DNA of 64,000 nt from Streptomyces sp. NBC_01232 (GTDB taxonomy: Bacteria; Actinomycetota; Actinomycetes; Streptomycetales; Streptomycetaceae): positions 5,261,001 to 5,325,000 of the forward strand of contig NZ_CP108518.1 in the NCBI RefSeq assembly GCF_035989885.1, read 5' to 3'. Made by a program: the position numbers and the translations under genes. The notes beneath the pieces were generated by a model. The model was not told where the DNA came from. It ran no database searches and worked only from the letters and a program-made list of their open reading frames with translations. Positions 7,948 through 16,174 of this stretch are shown here, one piece after another (the first letter of the stretch is position 1; the number at the start of each line of letters is the position of its first letter).

Positions 7948-9225
7948 ATGACCACCCGAATCCTCCCCGCGGTCGGCGACCCGGACGCCGCGCGCGCCAT
8001 CGTGACCCTGCTGAGCCAGCTCCCGGCCGCCGAGCCGGCTGCCCCCGTCCCCGACGCGACCACGCTCCTGGACACCCTCGCCCGCCTGGCCACCGAGTCC
8101 ATCGACGAACTCCCCGAGGTCGTCCTCGTCCACGAGCGGATCGGCCCGGTGCCCGCCCTGGAGCTCATCCGGGAGGTGGCCCTGCGCTTTCCGGCGGTGG
8201 GCGTCGTCCTGGTCTCCTCGGACGCCGGCCCCGGGCTGTTCTCCGCCGCCATGGACTCCGGCGCGCGCGGCCTGATCGGCCTCCCCCTCTCCTACGAGGA
8301 ACTCGCCGCCCGCGTCCAGGCCGCCGCCCAGTGGTCCGTGGGCGTACGCCGCCACCTCGGCAGGGGCGCCGCCGCCGACGTCTTCACGGGACCGGGCGGC
8401 CGGGTGGTCACCGTCACCGGAGCCAAGGGCGGCGTGGGCACCACCTTCGCCGCGGTGCAGTTCGCGCTGGCCGCGGCGGCCTCGGGCCGGCGCACCGCGC
8501 TGGTCGACCTGGACCTCCAGGCGGGCGACGTCGGCTCGTACCTGGACGTGCAGTTCCGGCGCTCGGTGGCCGACCTCGCCGGCATCCAGGACATCTCTCC
8601 GCGGGTCCTCCAGGACGCCGTCTACGACGACGCCTCGGGCCTGGCCCTGCTGCTCGCCCCGGCGGACGGGGAACGCGGCGAGGAGGTCGACGAACGGGCC
8701 GCCCGGCACATCGTCGGAGCCCTGCGCAGCCGCTACGAGCTCGTCGTCATCGACTGCGGGACCCAGGTCACCGGAGCCAACGCGGCGGCCGTCGAGATGG
8801 CGGACGTGGCGGTCCTGGTCACCACCCCGGACGTGGTCGCGGTACGGGCCGCGAAGCGGATGGTCCGGATGTGGGAGCGGCTCCAGGTTCGCAAGGCGGA
8901 GGACACGGCGATGGTCGTCAACCGCTGGAGCAAGCACACGGAGATCCAGCCCGCGCTGATCGAGAAGATCACCAAGACCCGCGCCACCCGCACCCCGGTC
9001 CCGGCCGCCTTCAAGGAACTCCAGGCCGTGGTGGACGCGGGCCGCGTCCAGGACCTCGACAACCGCTCGACGGTCAAGCAGGCCCTGTGGACCCTGGCGG
9101 GCGAACTGGGCCTCCTGTCCACCCCGGTGGTGGCCCCGCCCACCACCGCGGCCACCCCGGGCGCCTCCCTGGCGGTCCGCGCGTCGGGCCCGGTGGCCCG
9201 CCTGCGCCGCGGCCGGGAGGGCTGA
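7948..9225 (+). CDS. cpaE: CpaE/TadZ-type pilus localisation ATPase
   Basis: 425-residue two-domain protein. Residues 1-135 resemble a receiver fold that lacks the phosphorylation aspartate. Residues about 150-395 are a ParA/MinD-type ATPase with deviant Walker A KGGVGTT (K160-T166) and a switch-like region VDLDLQAGDVGSYL. CpaE/TadZ proteins place the Tad machine at the cell pole or at chosen envelope sites. It is tightly spaced with cpaB (7 bp) and the first tadE (3 bp), showing one operon. The C-terminal 30 residues are Ala/Pro rich. Confidence 0.88.
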   Translation: MTTRILPAVGDPDAARAIVTLLSQLPAAEPAAPVPDATTLLDTLARLATESIDELPEVVLVHERIGPVPALELIREVALRFPAVGVVLVSSDAGPGLFSAAMDSGARGLIGLPLSYEELAARVQAAAQWSVGVRRHLGRGAAADVFTGPGGRVVTVTGAKGGVGTTFAAVQFALAAAASGRRTALVDLDLQAGDVGSYLDVQFRRSVADLAGIQDISPRVLQDAVYDDASGLALLLAPADGERGEEVDERAARHIVGALRSRYELVVIDCGTQVTGANAAAVEMADVAVLVTTPDVVAVRAAKRMVRMWERLQVRKAEDTAMVVNRWSKHTEIQPALIEKITKTRATRTPVPAAFKELQAVVDAGRVQDLDNRSTVKQALWTLAGELGLLSTPVVAPPTTAATPGASLAVRASGPVARLRRGREG

Positions 9226-9228
9226 CGC

Positions 9229-9585
9229 ATGCCCGCCCGCGGACCGGGGCGCGGGGACCGGGGCCAGGTCGCGATCGAGTTCGTGGGCACGGTGCCGCTG
9301 ATCCTGCTGCTCGTGGCGGCGGTGTGGGAGTGCGTACTGATCGGGTACGCCTTCTCGCTGGCGGGAAACGCGGCGGACGAGGCGGCGCGGGCGGGGGCGG
9401 TGGGCCGGTCGTGCCAGGAGGCGGCGGCGGAGCACGTCGCGGACGTGTGGGGCATGGGGGTGGAGTGCGGCCCTTCGGGCGACATCTACAAGGCGACCGT
9501 GACGCTGCGGATCCCCGTCCTGTACCCCGGGCTCAACTTCGGCGCGATCACGGGCACGGGCGGCGCGGCGATGGAGGAGGAGTGA
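9229..9585 (+). CDS. tadE: TadE-like minor pilin 1
   Basis: 118-residue pseudopilin. The N-terminus carries GDRGQVAIEF followed by a hydrophobic helix (VGTVPLILLLVAAVWECVLIGYAF). This is a class III (Flp-type) signal peptide: cleavage would fall after Gly, leaving Glu at +5 and Phe at +6. The mature part is short with two cysteines. TadE proteins are minor pilins processed by the A24 prepilin peptidase. It starts 3 bp after cpaE and ends 1 bp before the next tadE-like gene. Confidence 0.85.
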   Translation: MPARGPGRGDRGQVAIEFVGTVPLILLLVAAVWECVLIGYAFSLAGNAADEAARAGAVGRSCQEAAAEHVADVWGMGVECGPSGDIYKATVTLRIPVLYPGLNFGAITGTGGAAMEEE

Positions 9586-9586
9586 C

Positions 9587-9967
9587 ATGAACCGGAAGCG
9601 GAAGTGGCGCTCCGACCGAGGCCAAGTGGCCATCGAATACATCGGCTTCGTGCCGATCCTGCTGCTCGTCGCGCTGTGCGGGATCCAGCTGGGCTGGGTC
9701 GCGTACGCCGAGGAACAGGCGGGCACGGCGGCTCGTACCGCCGCGCGCGTGGAAGCCCGTAACGGCAAGGGCGGAGAGGCGGCGGGACGGGCCGCCATCA
9801 GCGGCGGACTGGCGGAGAGCGCCACATTCGAGTGGGCCACGTCCTCCGACGCGGTCCGTGTCACCGTCACCCTCACCGCCAACTCGATCGTGCCCGGACT
9901 CGACGCGCACAAGGCGTCGGCCACCGCCGTCATGCCCAACGACGACCCGAAGGGCCTCCGTCCATGA
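9587..9967 (+). CDS. TadE/TadF-like minor pilin 2
   Basis: 126-residue paralogue of the preceding gene, with SDRGQVAIEYIGF and a hydrophobic helix VPILLLVALCGIQLGWVAY. Predicted processing after Gly gives Glu+5 and Tyr+6. After the helix comes the alanine-rich AARTAARVEA stretch common in TadE/F proteins. ATGA overlap with tadA (9964-9967) indicates coupled translation. Minor pilins probably initiate or cap the Flp fibre. Confidence 0.82.
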   Translation: MNRKRKWRSDRGQVAIEYIGFVPILLLVALCGIQLGWVAYAEEQAGTAARTAARVEARNGKGGEAAGRAAISGGLAESATFEWATSSDAVRVTVTLTANSIVPGLDAHKASATAVMPNDDPKGLRP

Positions 9968-11307
9968 GCCTGCGTTCCCGGGTCAACACCCCCGACGACC
10001 GTCACAGCCCCCGCGAGGACGGCCGGCTGGTCTCCTCCTACCGCGCCAAGCTGCTGGAGGAGATCGACCTCGCCGAGATGTCCGCGCTCGCACCCGCCGA
10101 GCGCCGGGCGCGCCTGGAGCGCGTACTCGGACACATCATCAGCCGCGAAGGGCCCGTCCTCTCCACGGTCGAGCGCGCACAGCTGATCCGCCGCGTCGTC
10201 GACGAGGCCCTCGGGCTCGGCGTCCTCGAACCGCTCCTCGAGGACGCCTCCATCTCCGAGATCATGGTCAACGGCCCCGACCAGATCTTCGTCGAGCGCG
10301 CCGGGCGCGTGGAGCAGCTCCCCCTCCGCTTCGCCTCGCACGAACAGCTGATGCAGACCATCGAGCGCATCGTCTCCACCGTCAACCGGCGCGTGGACGA
10401 GGCCAATCCGATGGTCGACGCCCGCCTGCCCAGCGGCGAACGCGTCAACGTCATCATCCCGCCGCTCTCGCTGACCGGCGCCACCCTCACCATCCGCCGC
10501 TTCCCGCGCGCCTTCACGCTCCACGAGATGATCGCCCTCGGGTCGCTCGACGAGCAGATGCTGCTCCTGCTGTCGGGACTGGTCACGGCGAAGATGAACG
10601 TGATCGTCTCCGGCGCCACCGGCACCGGCAAGACCACCCTCCTCAACGCCCTCTCCGGCCTGATCCCTGAGGGCGAACGCATCATCACCATCGAGGACTC
10701 GGCGGAACTCCAGCTCCAGCAGGCCCACGTGATCCGTCTCGAGTCCCGCCCGCCGAACGTGGAGGGCAAGGGGCAGATCACCATCCGCGACCTCGTACGC
10801 AACTCCCTGCGCATGCGCCCCGACCGCATCATCGTCGGCGAGGTCCGCGGCGGCGAGACCCTCGACATGCTCCAGGCGATGTCCACCGGCCACGACGGAT
10901 CGCTGGCCACCGTCCACGCCAACAGCTCCGCGGACGCCCTGATGCGGCTGCAGACCCTCGCCTCGATGTCGGAGGTCGAGATCCCCTTCGAGGCCCTCCA
11001 GGACCAGATCAACAGCGCCGTGAACGTCATCGTCCAGCTCACCCGCTTCGGCGACGGCTCCCGCCGCATCACCGAGATCTCCGTCCTCGAATCGCACGGC
11101 CGCGAGCCCTTCCGGATCACGACGGTCTGCCGCTTCGCTGCCCGGCCGATGGGGCCCGACGGGCGCGTGCACGGCTACTTCGAGTACTACCCGCTGCCCC
11201 GCCGGATCGCGGAACGTCTCTACATGAACAACCAGCCCGTCCCGCAGGCCTTCGGCGTCGCGCCGGAGGATCCCCTCACCGCCCGCATCACCCGGACCGC
11301 CCTGTGA
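9964..11307 (+). CDS. tadA: TadA/CpaF secretion ATPase
   Basis: 447-residue hexameric type II/IV secretion ATPase that powers Flp pilus assembly at the inner face of the membrane. An N-terminal helical region (about 20-80) precedes the N2 domain (SISEIMVNGPDQIFVE). The Walker A motif GATGTGKTT lies near residues 217-225, an Asp-box region IITIEDSAEL near 240, Walker B-like RIIVGEVRG near 288-296, and the His box ATVHANS near 320. The true start is the ATG at 9964, overlapping the previous stop as ATGA; earlier in-frame codons lie inside the tadE-like gene. The stop overlaps tadB as GTGA. Confidence 0.95.
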   Translation: MSLRSRVNTPDDRHSPREDGRLVSSYRAKLLEEIDLAEMSALAPAERRARLERVLGHIISREGPVLSTVERAQLIRRVVDEALGLGVLEPLLEDASISEIMVNGPDQIFVERAGRVEQLPLRFASHEQLMQTIERIVSTVNRRVDEANPMVDARLPSGERVNVIIPPLSLTGATLTIRRFPRAFTLHEMIALGSLDEQMLLLLSGLVTAKMNVIVSGATGTGKTTLLNALSGLIPEGERIITIEDSAELQLQQAHVIRLESRPPNVEGKGQITIRDLVRNSLRMRPDRIIVGEVRGGETLDMLQAMSTGHDGSLATVHANSSADALMRLQTLASMSEVEIPFEALQDQINSAVNVIVQLTRFGDGSRRITEISVLESHGREPFRITTVCRFAARPMGPDGRVHGYFEYYPLPRRIAERLYMNNQPVPQAFGVAPEDPLTARITRTAL

Positions 11308-12242
11308 ACCCACTCATCCTCGCCACCCTCGGCGTCACCCTGCTCGCCTGCGTGCTCGTCGTCGCCGGGCTCCAGGCGTACATGGCCGGCCGCGCCCAGC
11401 GCGCCGCGCTGATCGAGCGGCTCTCGGCGTCCGGCCTGCCGGAGCCCCTGGGCCGGCGGCGCCGCTTCCGGACCGTCGACCGGCGGCTGCGCAGGACGGA
11501 ACTCGGCCGCCGCATCGAGCTGAAACTGGCGACCACCGGCCTGGACCTCACCCCGGGCGAGTTCTTCGTCTACATGCTGGGTTCGATCGTGGGCGTCTGG
11601 CTCATCGCGGCATCCCTCCTCGCACCGTTCTTCGGGCCGGTGGCGGGCGTGATCGGCGTCTGGGCGGCGAACGCATTCCTCAACTGGCAGCGGACGCGGC
11701 GTACGGAACGGTTCATCAACCAGCTCCCCGACCTGGCCCGCATCCTCGCCAATGCCACCCAGGCCGGGCTGGCCCTGCGTACGGCCATCGGTATCGCGGC
11801 GGAGGAGCTGGAGGCTCCGGCGGGTGAGGAACTCGCGCGCGTCGCGGACCGGCTCGCCGTGGGCCACTCCATCGAGGAGTCGCTGGGCGAGCTCACGGAC
11901 CGCCTGCCGTCCCGGGAACTCGTCGTCCTGGTCTCCACGCTCGTCCTGTCGGCCCGTGCGGGCGGCGCGATCGTGGACAGCCTGCGGAACCTGACGGTGA
12001 CCCTGGAGCAGCGCAAGGAGACCCGTCGCGAGATCCGCACGCAGCTCTCTCAGGTGACGGTGACGGCCTACCTCGTACCGTCCATCGGACTCGGCTCGCT
12101 GCTGCTGGTCGACATGATGATGCCGGGCGCGCTGGACCGGATGACGGGCGCGTTCCTCGGCCAGACGGCCGTCCTCGTCGCCCTCGGCCTCTTCGCCCTG
12201 GGCTTCCTCCTCATCCGCCGCCTGTCGAAGATCGACGTGTGA
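11304..12242 (+). CDS. tadB: TadB inner-membrane platform protein
   Basis: 312-residue GspF/TadB-type membrane protein. N-terminal helix 4-22, a pair of helices around 88-130, the cytoplasmic T2SSF domain (about 140-255, with LPDLARILANATQAGLALRTAI), and two C-terminal helices. It forms the inner-membrane platform that couples TadA ATPase to pilin extraction. The GTG start overlaps the tadA stop by four bases, giving about 1:1 coupling. Confidence 0.92.
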   Translation: MNPLILATLGVTLLACVLVVAGLQAYMAGRAQRAALIERLSASGLPEPLGRRRRFRTVDRRLRRTELGRRIELKLATTGLDLTPGEFFVYMLGSIVGVWLIAASLLAPFFGPVAGVIGVWAANAFLNWQRTRRTERFINQLPDLARILANATQAGLALRTAIGIAAEELEAPAGEELARVADRLAVGHSIEESLGELTDRLPSRELVVLVSTLVLSARAGGAIVDSLRNLTVTLEQRKETRREIRTQLSQVTVTAYLVPSIGLGSLLLVDMMMPGALDRMTGAFLGQTAVLVALGLFALGFLLIRRLSKIDV

Positions 12243-12258
12243 GGGGGCGGACAGGACG

Positions 12259-13152
12259 ATGACCGGACTTCTTCTCGCACTCGCCGTGGCCCTGTCGGTC
12301 CTCGGAGCCTTCCACGGCATCCGCCTCTACCGCGCGGACGTGAAACTGCCCTCCGACCTGGCGCTCGCCCTGGAGGTGGGGGCCACGCGCACGACGGCGG
12401 TCGGCTCCCTCGTCGACCGCATGGGCATCCGCTGGGCGCCCATGGTGCTGGGCGCGATGGGCCCGGCCAGGGTCGCCCGCAAGCGCCGCCAGATCGACAT
12501 GGCGGGCAACCCGGCCGGTCTGACGATCGACCGGTACGCGGCCCGGCGGGCGGTGTACGGAGCCCTGGGCGCAGTCGGCGCCTTCGCCATGCTGATCAAC
12601 GGCCAGCTGGTCGCCGCCCTGCTCATGGTCGCCTTCGGCCTGTTCTGGATCGAGGTCGGCCTGTGGTCGGCCATCCGGATCCGCCGCGACCACATCGAAC
12701 GGACGCTGCCCGACTTCCTGGACGTCCTTGCCGTGGTGGTGAGCGCGGGGCTTGGCTTCCGGCAGGCGCTGGCCCGGGTGGCGGACAAGTACGAGGGCCC
12801 GTGGGCGGACGAGATCCGCATCACCCTCCAGCAGATGGACATGGGTGTCAGCCGCCGCCAGGCCTTCGACGAGCTGCGGCGACGCAACGACAGCGAACAG
12901 GTCGCGCAGTTCGTGACGGCCCTGCAGCAGGGCGAGGAGCTCGGCTCCCCGATCGTGGACACCCTGATCGCGATCGCGGAGGACATGCGCCGCACGGACG
13001 CCCAGAACGCCCGCAGGCGCGCGGCCCGGGCCGTCCCCAAGGCGACGTTCGCCGTGACCATGTTCATGCTGCCCGGCACGCTCATCCTGCTGGTCTGCGG
13101 CTTCGTCTACGGCGCGAACGTCGACTTCGGCGCCCTGTTCGGGGGTGGCTGA
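12259..13152 (+). CDS. tadC: TadC inner-membrane platform protein
   Basis: 297-residue second T2SSF-domain membrane protein, the usual partner of TadB. N-terminal helix, two central helices (about 94-135), T2SSF domain (about 150-265, with TLPDFLDVLAVVVSAGLGFRQAL) and a C-terminal helix LPGTLILLVCGFVY. It lies 16 bp after tadB and 3 bp before the response-regulator gene. Confidence 0.92.
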   Translation: MTGLLLALAVALSVLGAFHGIRLYRADVKLPSDLALALEVGATRTTAVGSLVDRMGIRWAPMVLGAMGPARVARKRRQIDMAGNPAGLTIDRYAARRAVYGALGAVGAFAMLINGQLVAALLMVAFGLFWIEVGLWSAIRIRRDHIERTLPDFLDVLAVVVSAGLGFRQALARVADKYEGPWADEIRITLQQMDMGVSRRQAFDELRRRNDSEQVAQFVTALQQGEELGSPIVDTLIAIAEDMRRTDAQNARRRAARAVPKATFAVTMFMLPGTLILLVCGFVYGANVDFGALFGGG

Positions 13153-13155
13153 GCC

Positions 13156-13842
13156 GTGGCCCGGCTGAGCGTGCTCATCGCCGACGGCAACCCGGTCATC
13201 AGGGCGGGCCTGGCGGCCATCCTGTGCGCGGCCGAGGACCTGGAGGTGGTGGCGCAGGCGGCGGACGGCCGCGAGGCACTGAGCCTGACGCGCCGGCACG
13301 CTCCGGACGTGATCCTGCTGGACGTCAGGATGCCGGGGGTGGACGGGATCTCGGCGCTTCCGCACCTGGTGCAGATGGCTCCCGTGCTGATGCTGACGTA
13401 CAGCAAGGAAGCCGAAATCGTCTGCGAGGCCCTGCTACTGGGCGCGGGCGGCTACCTCGTGCACGGCGAGTTCACGACGGCCGACCTGCTCCGGGCGGTA
13501 CGCGATGCCCCGCTGGGCCGCCCCCACTTCACCCCGACGGCGGCGAGCGCCCTCCTCGCGGAGGTCCGGTCCTCTTCGCATCCGCAACGAGTTGTGGCAC
13601 AGTCTTCAGAGCGGGTGCACAACTCTGTTGACTTCGGACTGAGTTCCCGGGAGGTGGAGGTCATGGATCTGATCGCGTCCGGGATGAGCAACCAGCAGAT
13701 CGCGGCCGCCTGCTTCATCAGCGAGAAGACGGTCAAGAACCACATCAACCGGATCTTCGCGAAGCTCCGGAGCGCGACGCGCAGCGAGGCGATAGCCCGC
13801 TGGCTGGGAACCGCCCGTCCAGGGGTGGCTGGTCATGGGTAG
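13156..13842 (+). CDS. NarL/LuxR-type response regulator with atypical receiver
   Basis: 228-residue protein: receiver domain 3-120 and LuxR-type helix-turn-helix about 155-212 (LSSREVEVMDLIASGMSNQQIAA). The phospho-acceptor D56 is present (ILLDVRMPG) and T81 fits the switch Thr, but only one acidic pocket residue (D10 in IADGNP) is visible, and the invariant lysine after GY is replaced (GAGGYLVHGE). Canonical phosphorylation is therefore doubtful. No histidine kinase is adjacent. The GTG start lies 3 bp after tadC, so it is in the pilus operon and directly upstream of the flp pilin; control of flp is the obvious guess. Confidence 0.88.
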   Translation: MARLSVLIADGNPVIRAGLAAILCAAEDLEVVAQAADGREALSLTRRHAPDVILLDVRMPGVDGISALPHLVQMAPVLMLTYSKEAEIVCEALLLGAGGYLVHGEFTTADLLRAVRDAPLGRPHFTPTAASALLAEVRSSSHPQRVVAQSSERVHNSVDFGLSSREVEVMDLIASGMSNQQIAAACFISEKTVKNHINRIFAKLRSATRSEAIARWLGTARPGVAGHG

Positions 13843-13856
13843 ACAGAATGCGCAGT

Positions 13857-13912
13857 GGGCCCGTAATTGGGCCCCGGGACCCTTGGTTACGACTGGTAAC
13901 TCGCCGTACCGT
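13857..13912 (+). promoter_or_regulatory. Hairpin and putative flp promoter
   Basis: A GGGCCC-GTAATT-GGGCCC hairpin (13857-13874) follows the response-regulator gene. It is followed by -35-like TTGGTT (13883-13888), an 18-bp spacer containing a GTTAC/GTAAC dyad, and -10-like TACCGT (13907-13912). The arrangement would let the highly needed pilin be transcribed separately from the machine genes. Confidence 0.45.
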
Positions 13913-13952
13913 CCGCAGATCGACAGCGGTACCGGCCCGGGAGGGAACCCCC

Positions 13953-14153
13953 ATGTTGCAGAACACCGTGGCGAGGATGCGCAAGCGGTACGAGGGCAAG
14001 GGCGCGAGGGATCGAGGCCAGACGGCATTCGAATACCTGGGGATCATCCTGGTGGTCGTCGTGATCATCGGGGCGATCATCGGTACCGGCATCGGCCAGG
14101 CCATTACCACCAAGATCACTGCAGCGGTCGCGAGCATCACGGCAGGAAAGTGA
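13953..14153 (+). CDS. flp: Flp-type major pilin
   Basis: 66-residue pilin precursor. A basic leader of about 22 residues ends in RDRG; cleavage gives QTAFEY, with Glu+5 and Tyr+6 as in Flp pilins, then a strongly hydrophobic helix LGIILVVVVIIGAIIGTGIG and a short tail. Length and motif match the major subunit of Tad pili. The ATG at 13953 is preceded by GGGAGGG. The stop overlaps the next GTG as GTGA. It is too small for many gene callers to name correctly. Confidence 0.88.
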   Translation: MLQNTVARMRKRYEGKGARDRGQTAFEYLGIILVVVVIIGAIIGTGIGQAITTKITAAVASITAGK

Positions 14154-14776
14154 CATGGCGTCGCTTCCACGGTGACCGCGGTCAGGCCTTCCCGATTTAC
14201 GTCGTACTTGTGGCCGGTCTCCTCTTCGCTGCTCTGGCGTATTTCACCATCGGCAAGGCGGCCATCGTCCGCAGCAATGCGCAGGGAGCCGCAGACGCCG
14301 CCGCGCTCGCAGCGGCGCGCGAGGCCAGAGACACCCTGGTGCCCGGCCTGGACCTCGCCACCCTCTCACCGGAGGACTGGGAACAGGTACTGCTGGGCAA
14401 TCGATTCGACGCTTCCGGCGGCGCTTGTGTGGCGGCGCAGGACTTTGCCGCCATGAATGACGCGACGGTGAAGTGCGATGCGTCGGGAACCCGGTTCACC
14501 GTCCGGTCGACGACAAACGGGACGGTGGGGGACTCTGTCGTCCCTGGCACGAGTGGCAAGCGCGGTGAAGCGGACGCGACAGCGGAGATTGTTCCCCGCT
14601 GCCACGTCAAACCTGGGGGGCCGGGGAGTGATGACGGTTCGGGTCCGACACCGGAGCCGCCCGGGCCGATCCAGTTCTCCTGCGGGAAAGGCGTCGTTGT
14701 GGACTACGACTCCGCCCGACCGCGCGCATGGCGCTCGCTGGCTGCGGCTCTGTTCGACATACGCCTGATCGACTGA
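14150..14776 (+). CDS. TadG-like / Tad-associated pseudopilin-like protein
   Basis: 208-residue secreted or membrane protein. The N-terminus GDRGQAFPIYVVLVAGLLFAALAYF resembles the pilin leaders of this locus but lacks Glu+5, so processing is uncertain. After the helix comes NAQGAADAAALAAAREARD, the alanine-rich stretch typical of TadG/Rv3654c-like proteins, then a loop-rich region with four cysteines and a Pro/Gly segment. The GTG at 14150 overlaps the flp stop; an ATG at 14155 is in another frame. Likely a minor component or anchor of the pilus. Confidence 0.75.
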   Translation: MTWRRFHGDRGQAFPIYVVLVAGLLFAALAYFTIGKAAIVRSNAQGAADAAALAAAREARDTLVPGLDLATLSPEDWEQVLLGNRFDASGGACVAAQDFAAMNDATVKCDASGTRFTVRSTTNGTVGDSVVPGTSGKRGEADATAEIVPRCHVKPGGPGSDDGSGPTPEPPGPIQFSCGKGVVVDYDSARPRAWRSLAAALFDIRLID

Positions 14777-14803
14777 TGACCAAGAGACAAGGAAGCCAAG
14801 TAC

Positions 14804-15388
14804 ATGAGTGTTCGGCGGCGCGCGGCCCAAGGGAAGGCGGCTGTGGGAACGGTGGCGGTACTGGCCCTTGCCCTGGCCGGGTGTGGGGGCGGGGGCAAAT
14901 CCGACCAGCCCGCTGCGTCGACGTCGGCGAAGCCGCAGGGCGGTGGTGAGTCTTCCCCGTCCGGAGCGGTGAAGAGCGCGGATGCCCCGCCGGTTCAGAC
15001 CATCGCCACAGTGAACGGCGAGGCGGGCATGGTGCTGACGATCAACAAGGCTGCCCGGGACGCTGGCGGATTCCTGACCGTCGAAGGGCAGTTGAAGAAC
15101 ACCGGCGGTGCCGCGTATGTGAACACGGCGCCGTGGCGCGGCAACGAACTGAACTCCAGTGGTGTATCCGTGGCCGGAGTGACCCTGGTCGACAAGGTCG
15201 GCAAGAAGAGGTACTACGTGCTCCGGGACACGGATGGCCGGTGTCTGTGCACTACTGGACTGAACATCATCGAAGCCGGCCAGACCATGCCGTTCTTCGC
15301 ACAGTTCCCCGCTCCACCGACCAGTGCCGTTGAGGTGGACCTCAGTCTCCCCACTTTCGCCACGGCGACCGTCAAACTATCTGGGTGA
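14804..15388 (+). CDS. Putative lipoprotein in pilus locus
   Basis: 194-residue predicted lipoprotein: basic N-terminus, hydrophobic segment and lipobox LALAGC (Cys at about 27), followed by a Gly/Ser/Pro-rich tether and a beta-rich domain resembling small extracellular Ig-like domains (LTVEGQLKNTGGAAYVNTAPW). A RCLC pair occurs near the C-terminus. It starts 27 bp after the TadG-like gene and ends 4 bp before the OmpA-domain gene, so co-transcription is likely. It may anchor the pilus base to the membrane; no named family recognised. Confidence 0.7.
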   Translation: MSVRRRAAQGKAAVGTVAVLALALAGCGGGGKSDQPAASTSAKPQGGGESSPSGAVKSADAPPVQTIATVNGEAGMVLTINKAARDAGGFLTVEGQLKNTGGAAYVNTAPWRGNELNSSGVSVAGVTLVDKVGKKRYYVLRDTDGRCLCTTGLNIIEAGQTMPFFAQFPAPPTSAVEVDLSLPTFATATVKLSG

Positions 15389-15392
15389 CCCC

Positions 15393-16031
15393 ATGACCAA
15401 ACGCCACCGCGTCCTCGCCGCCACAGCCGTCGTCGGGCTCGTTATTGCCGGCGTTCAATCAGTCGGTGCGACGGTTGCTCACGCCGATGATGTCAAGCCG
15501 TCGGCCCCGCCCGGCACCGAGCCATCCGCCTCGGCCCCAGTGCCCATCGACTCCAATGCCCCCGGTTTGAAGATTCCTCAGGGCGGAACCCTCGCTCCGA
15601 TCAAGGTGCTGGACATCGCCGAAGTCGTCGAAGACCTCGGTGGGGAGCAGCGGCGGCAGGAGACCAATCAGACCGTCATGATGGCGCTCCAGTCCGAGGT
15701 GCTGTTCCCCGAGGACAGTGCGGTCTTCACCGCTCAGGCAGCCGCCCGTATCCAGGCCATCGCGCAGGAGATCAACCAGCAGAAGGCCACCCGCATCCGG
15801 GTCTTCGGGTTCACCGACGACCAGGGCAGCTACGAGCACGGCAAGGAGCTCTCCAAGAAGCGGGCCGACGCCGTGCAGGCCGAGCTGGCCAAGACCGTCA
15901 CCGATACGAACGTCGTCTTCGACGTCCGCGGCTACAGCGAGGACTACCCGATCGCCGACAACAGCACCGAGGAGGGCCGTAAGAAGAACCGCCGCGTCGA
16001 GATCACCTTCCCCCGCACCACGGGCGGCTGA
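15393..16031 (+). CDS. Secreted OmpA-domain peptidoglycan-binding protein
   Basis: 212-residue exported protein. The signal peptide is about 1-32 (ends VAHADD), followed by a Pro/Ala-rich linker and a C-terminal OmpA/MotB-like domain (about 90-208) with FGFTDDQGSYEHGKELSKKRA and YSEDYPIADNSTEEGRKKNRRVEI. The NxxxGRxxNRRVE-type end is the classic peptidoglycan-binding signature. In a monoderm it would attach envelope structures to the wall. Lying 4 bp after the lipoprotein in the Tad locus, it is a plausible wall anchor for the pilus. Start ATG at 15393. Confidence 0.85.
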   Translation: MTKRHRVLAATAVVGLVIAGVQSVGATVAHADDVKPSAPPGTEPSASAPVPIDSNAPGLKIPQGGTLAPIKVLDIAEVVEDLGGEQRRQETNQTVMMALQSEVLFPEDSAVFTAQAAARIQAIAQEINQQKATRIRVFGFTDDQGSYEHGKELSKKRADAVQAELAKTVTDTNVVFDVRGYSEDYPIADNSTEEGRKKNRRVEITFPRTTGG

Positions 16032-16036
16032 CGGCC

Positions 16037-16174
16037 ATGACTACTCTGCCGGGTATCGCCGCGTCGGCGAAAGGCCCGGCGAAAGGCCCGGTGGACGGCC
16101 CGGTGGACGGTCGGCCCCTGCCCGCCTCCTCTGCCCCGGGGCAGACGGACCGAAGGGCTTGGGGGATCGAGTGA
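16037..16174 (+). CDS. Candidate 45-residue repeat micro-protein
   Basis: Short ORF starting 5 bp after the OmpA-domain stop and ending in a GTGA overlap with the next gene. The product begins MTTLPGIAASAKGP and contains four tetrapeptide units (AKGP, AKGP, VDGP, VDGR) encoded by near-identical 12-bp DNA repeats at 16068-16115. The position, spacing and overlap are those of a coupled operon member, but the Shine-Dalgarno is weak and no family is known. It may be a real small protein or a leader that couples translation of the next gene. Confidence 0.4.
   Translation: MTTLPGIAASAKGPAKGPVDGPVDGRPLPASSAPGQTDRRAWGIE

Noticed and set aside
7792..11313. 1173-codon open frame on the minus strand across cpaE, tadE-like genes and tadA
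   Set aside because: Antisense to conserved pilus genes; no domain in the translation.
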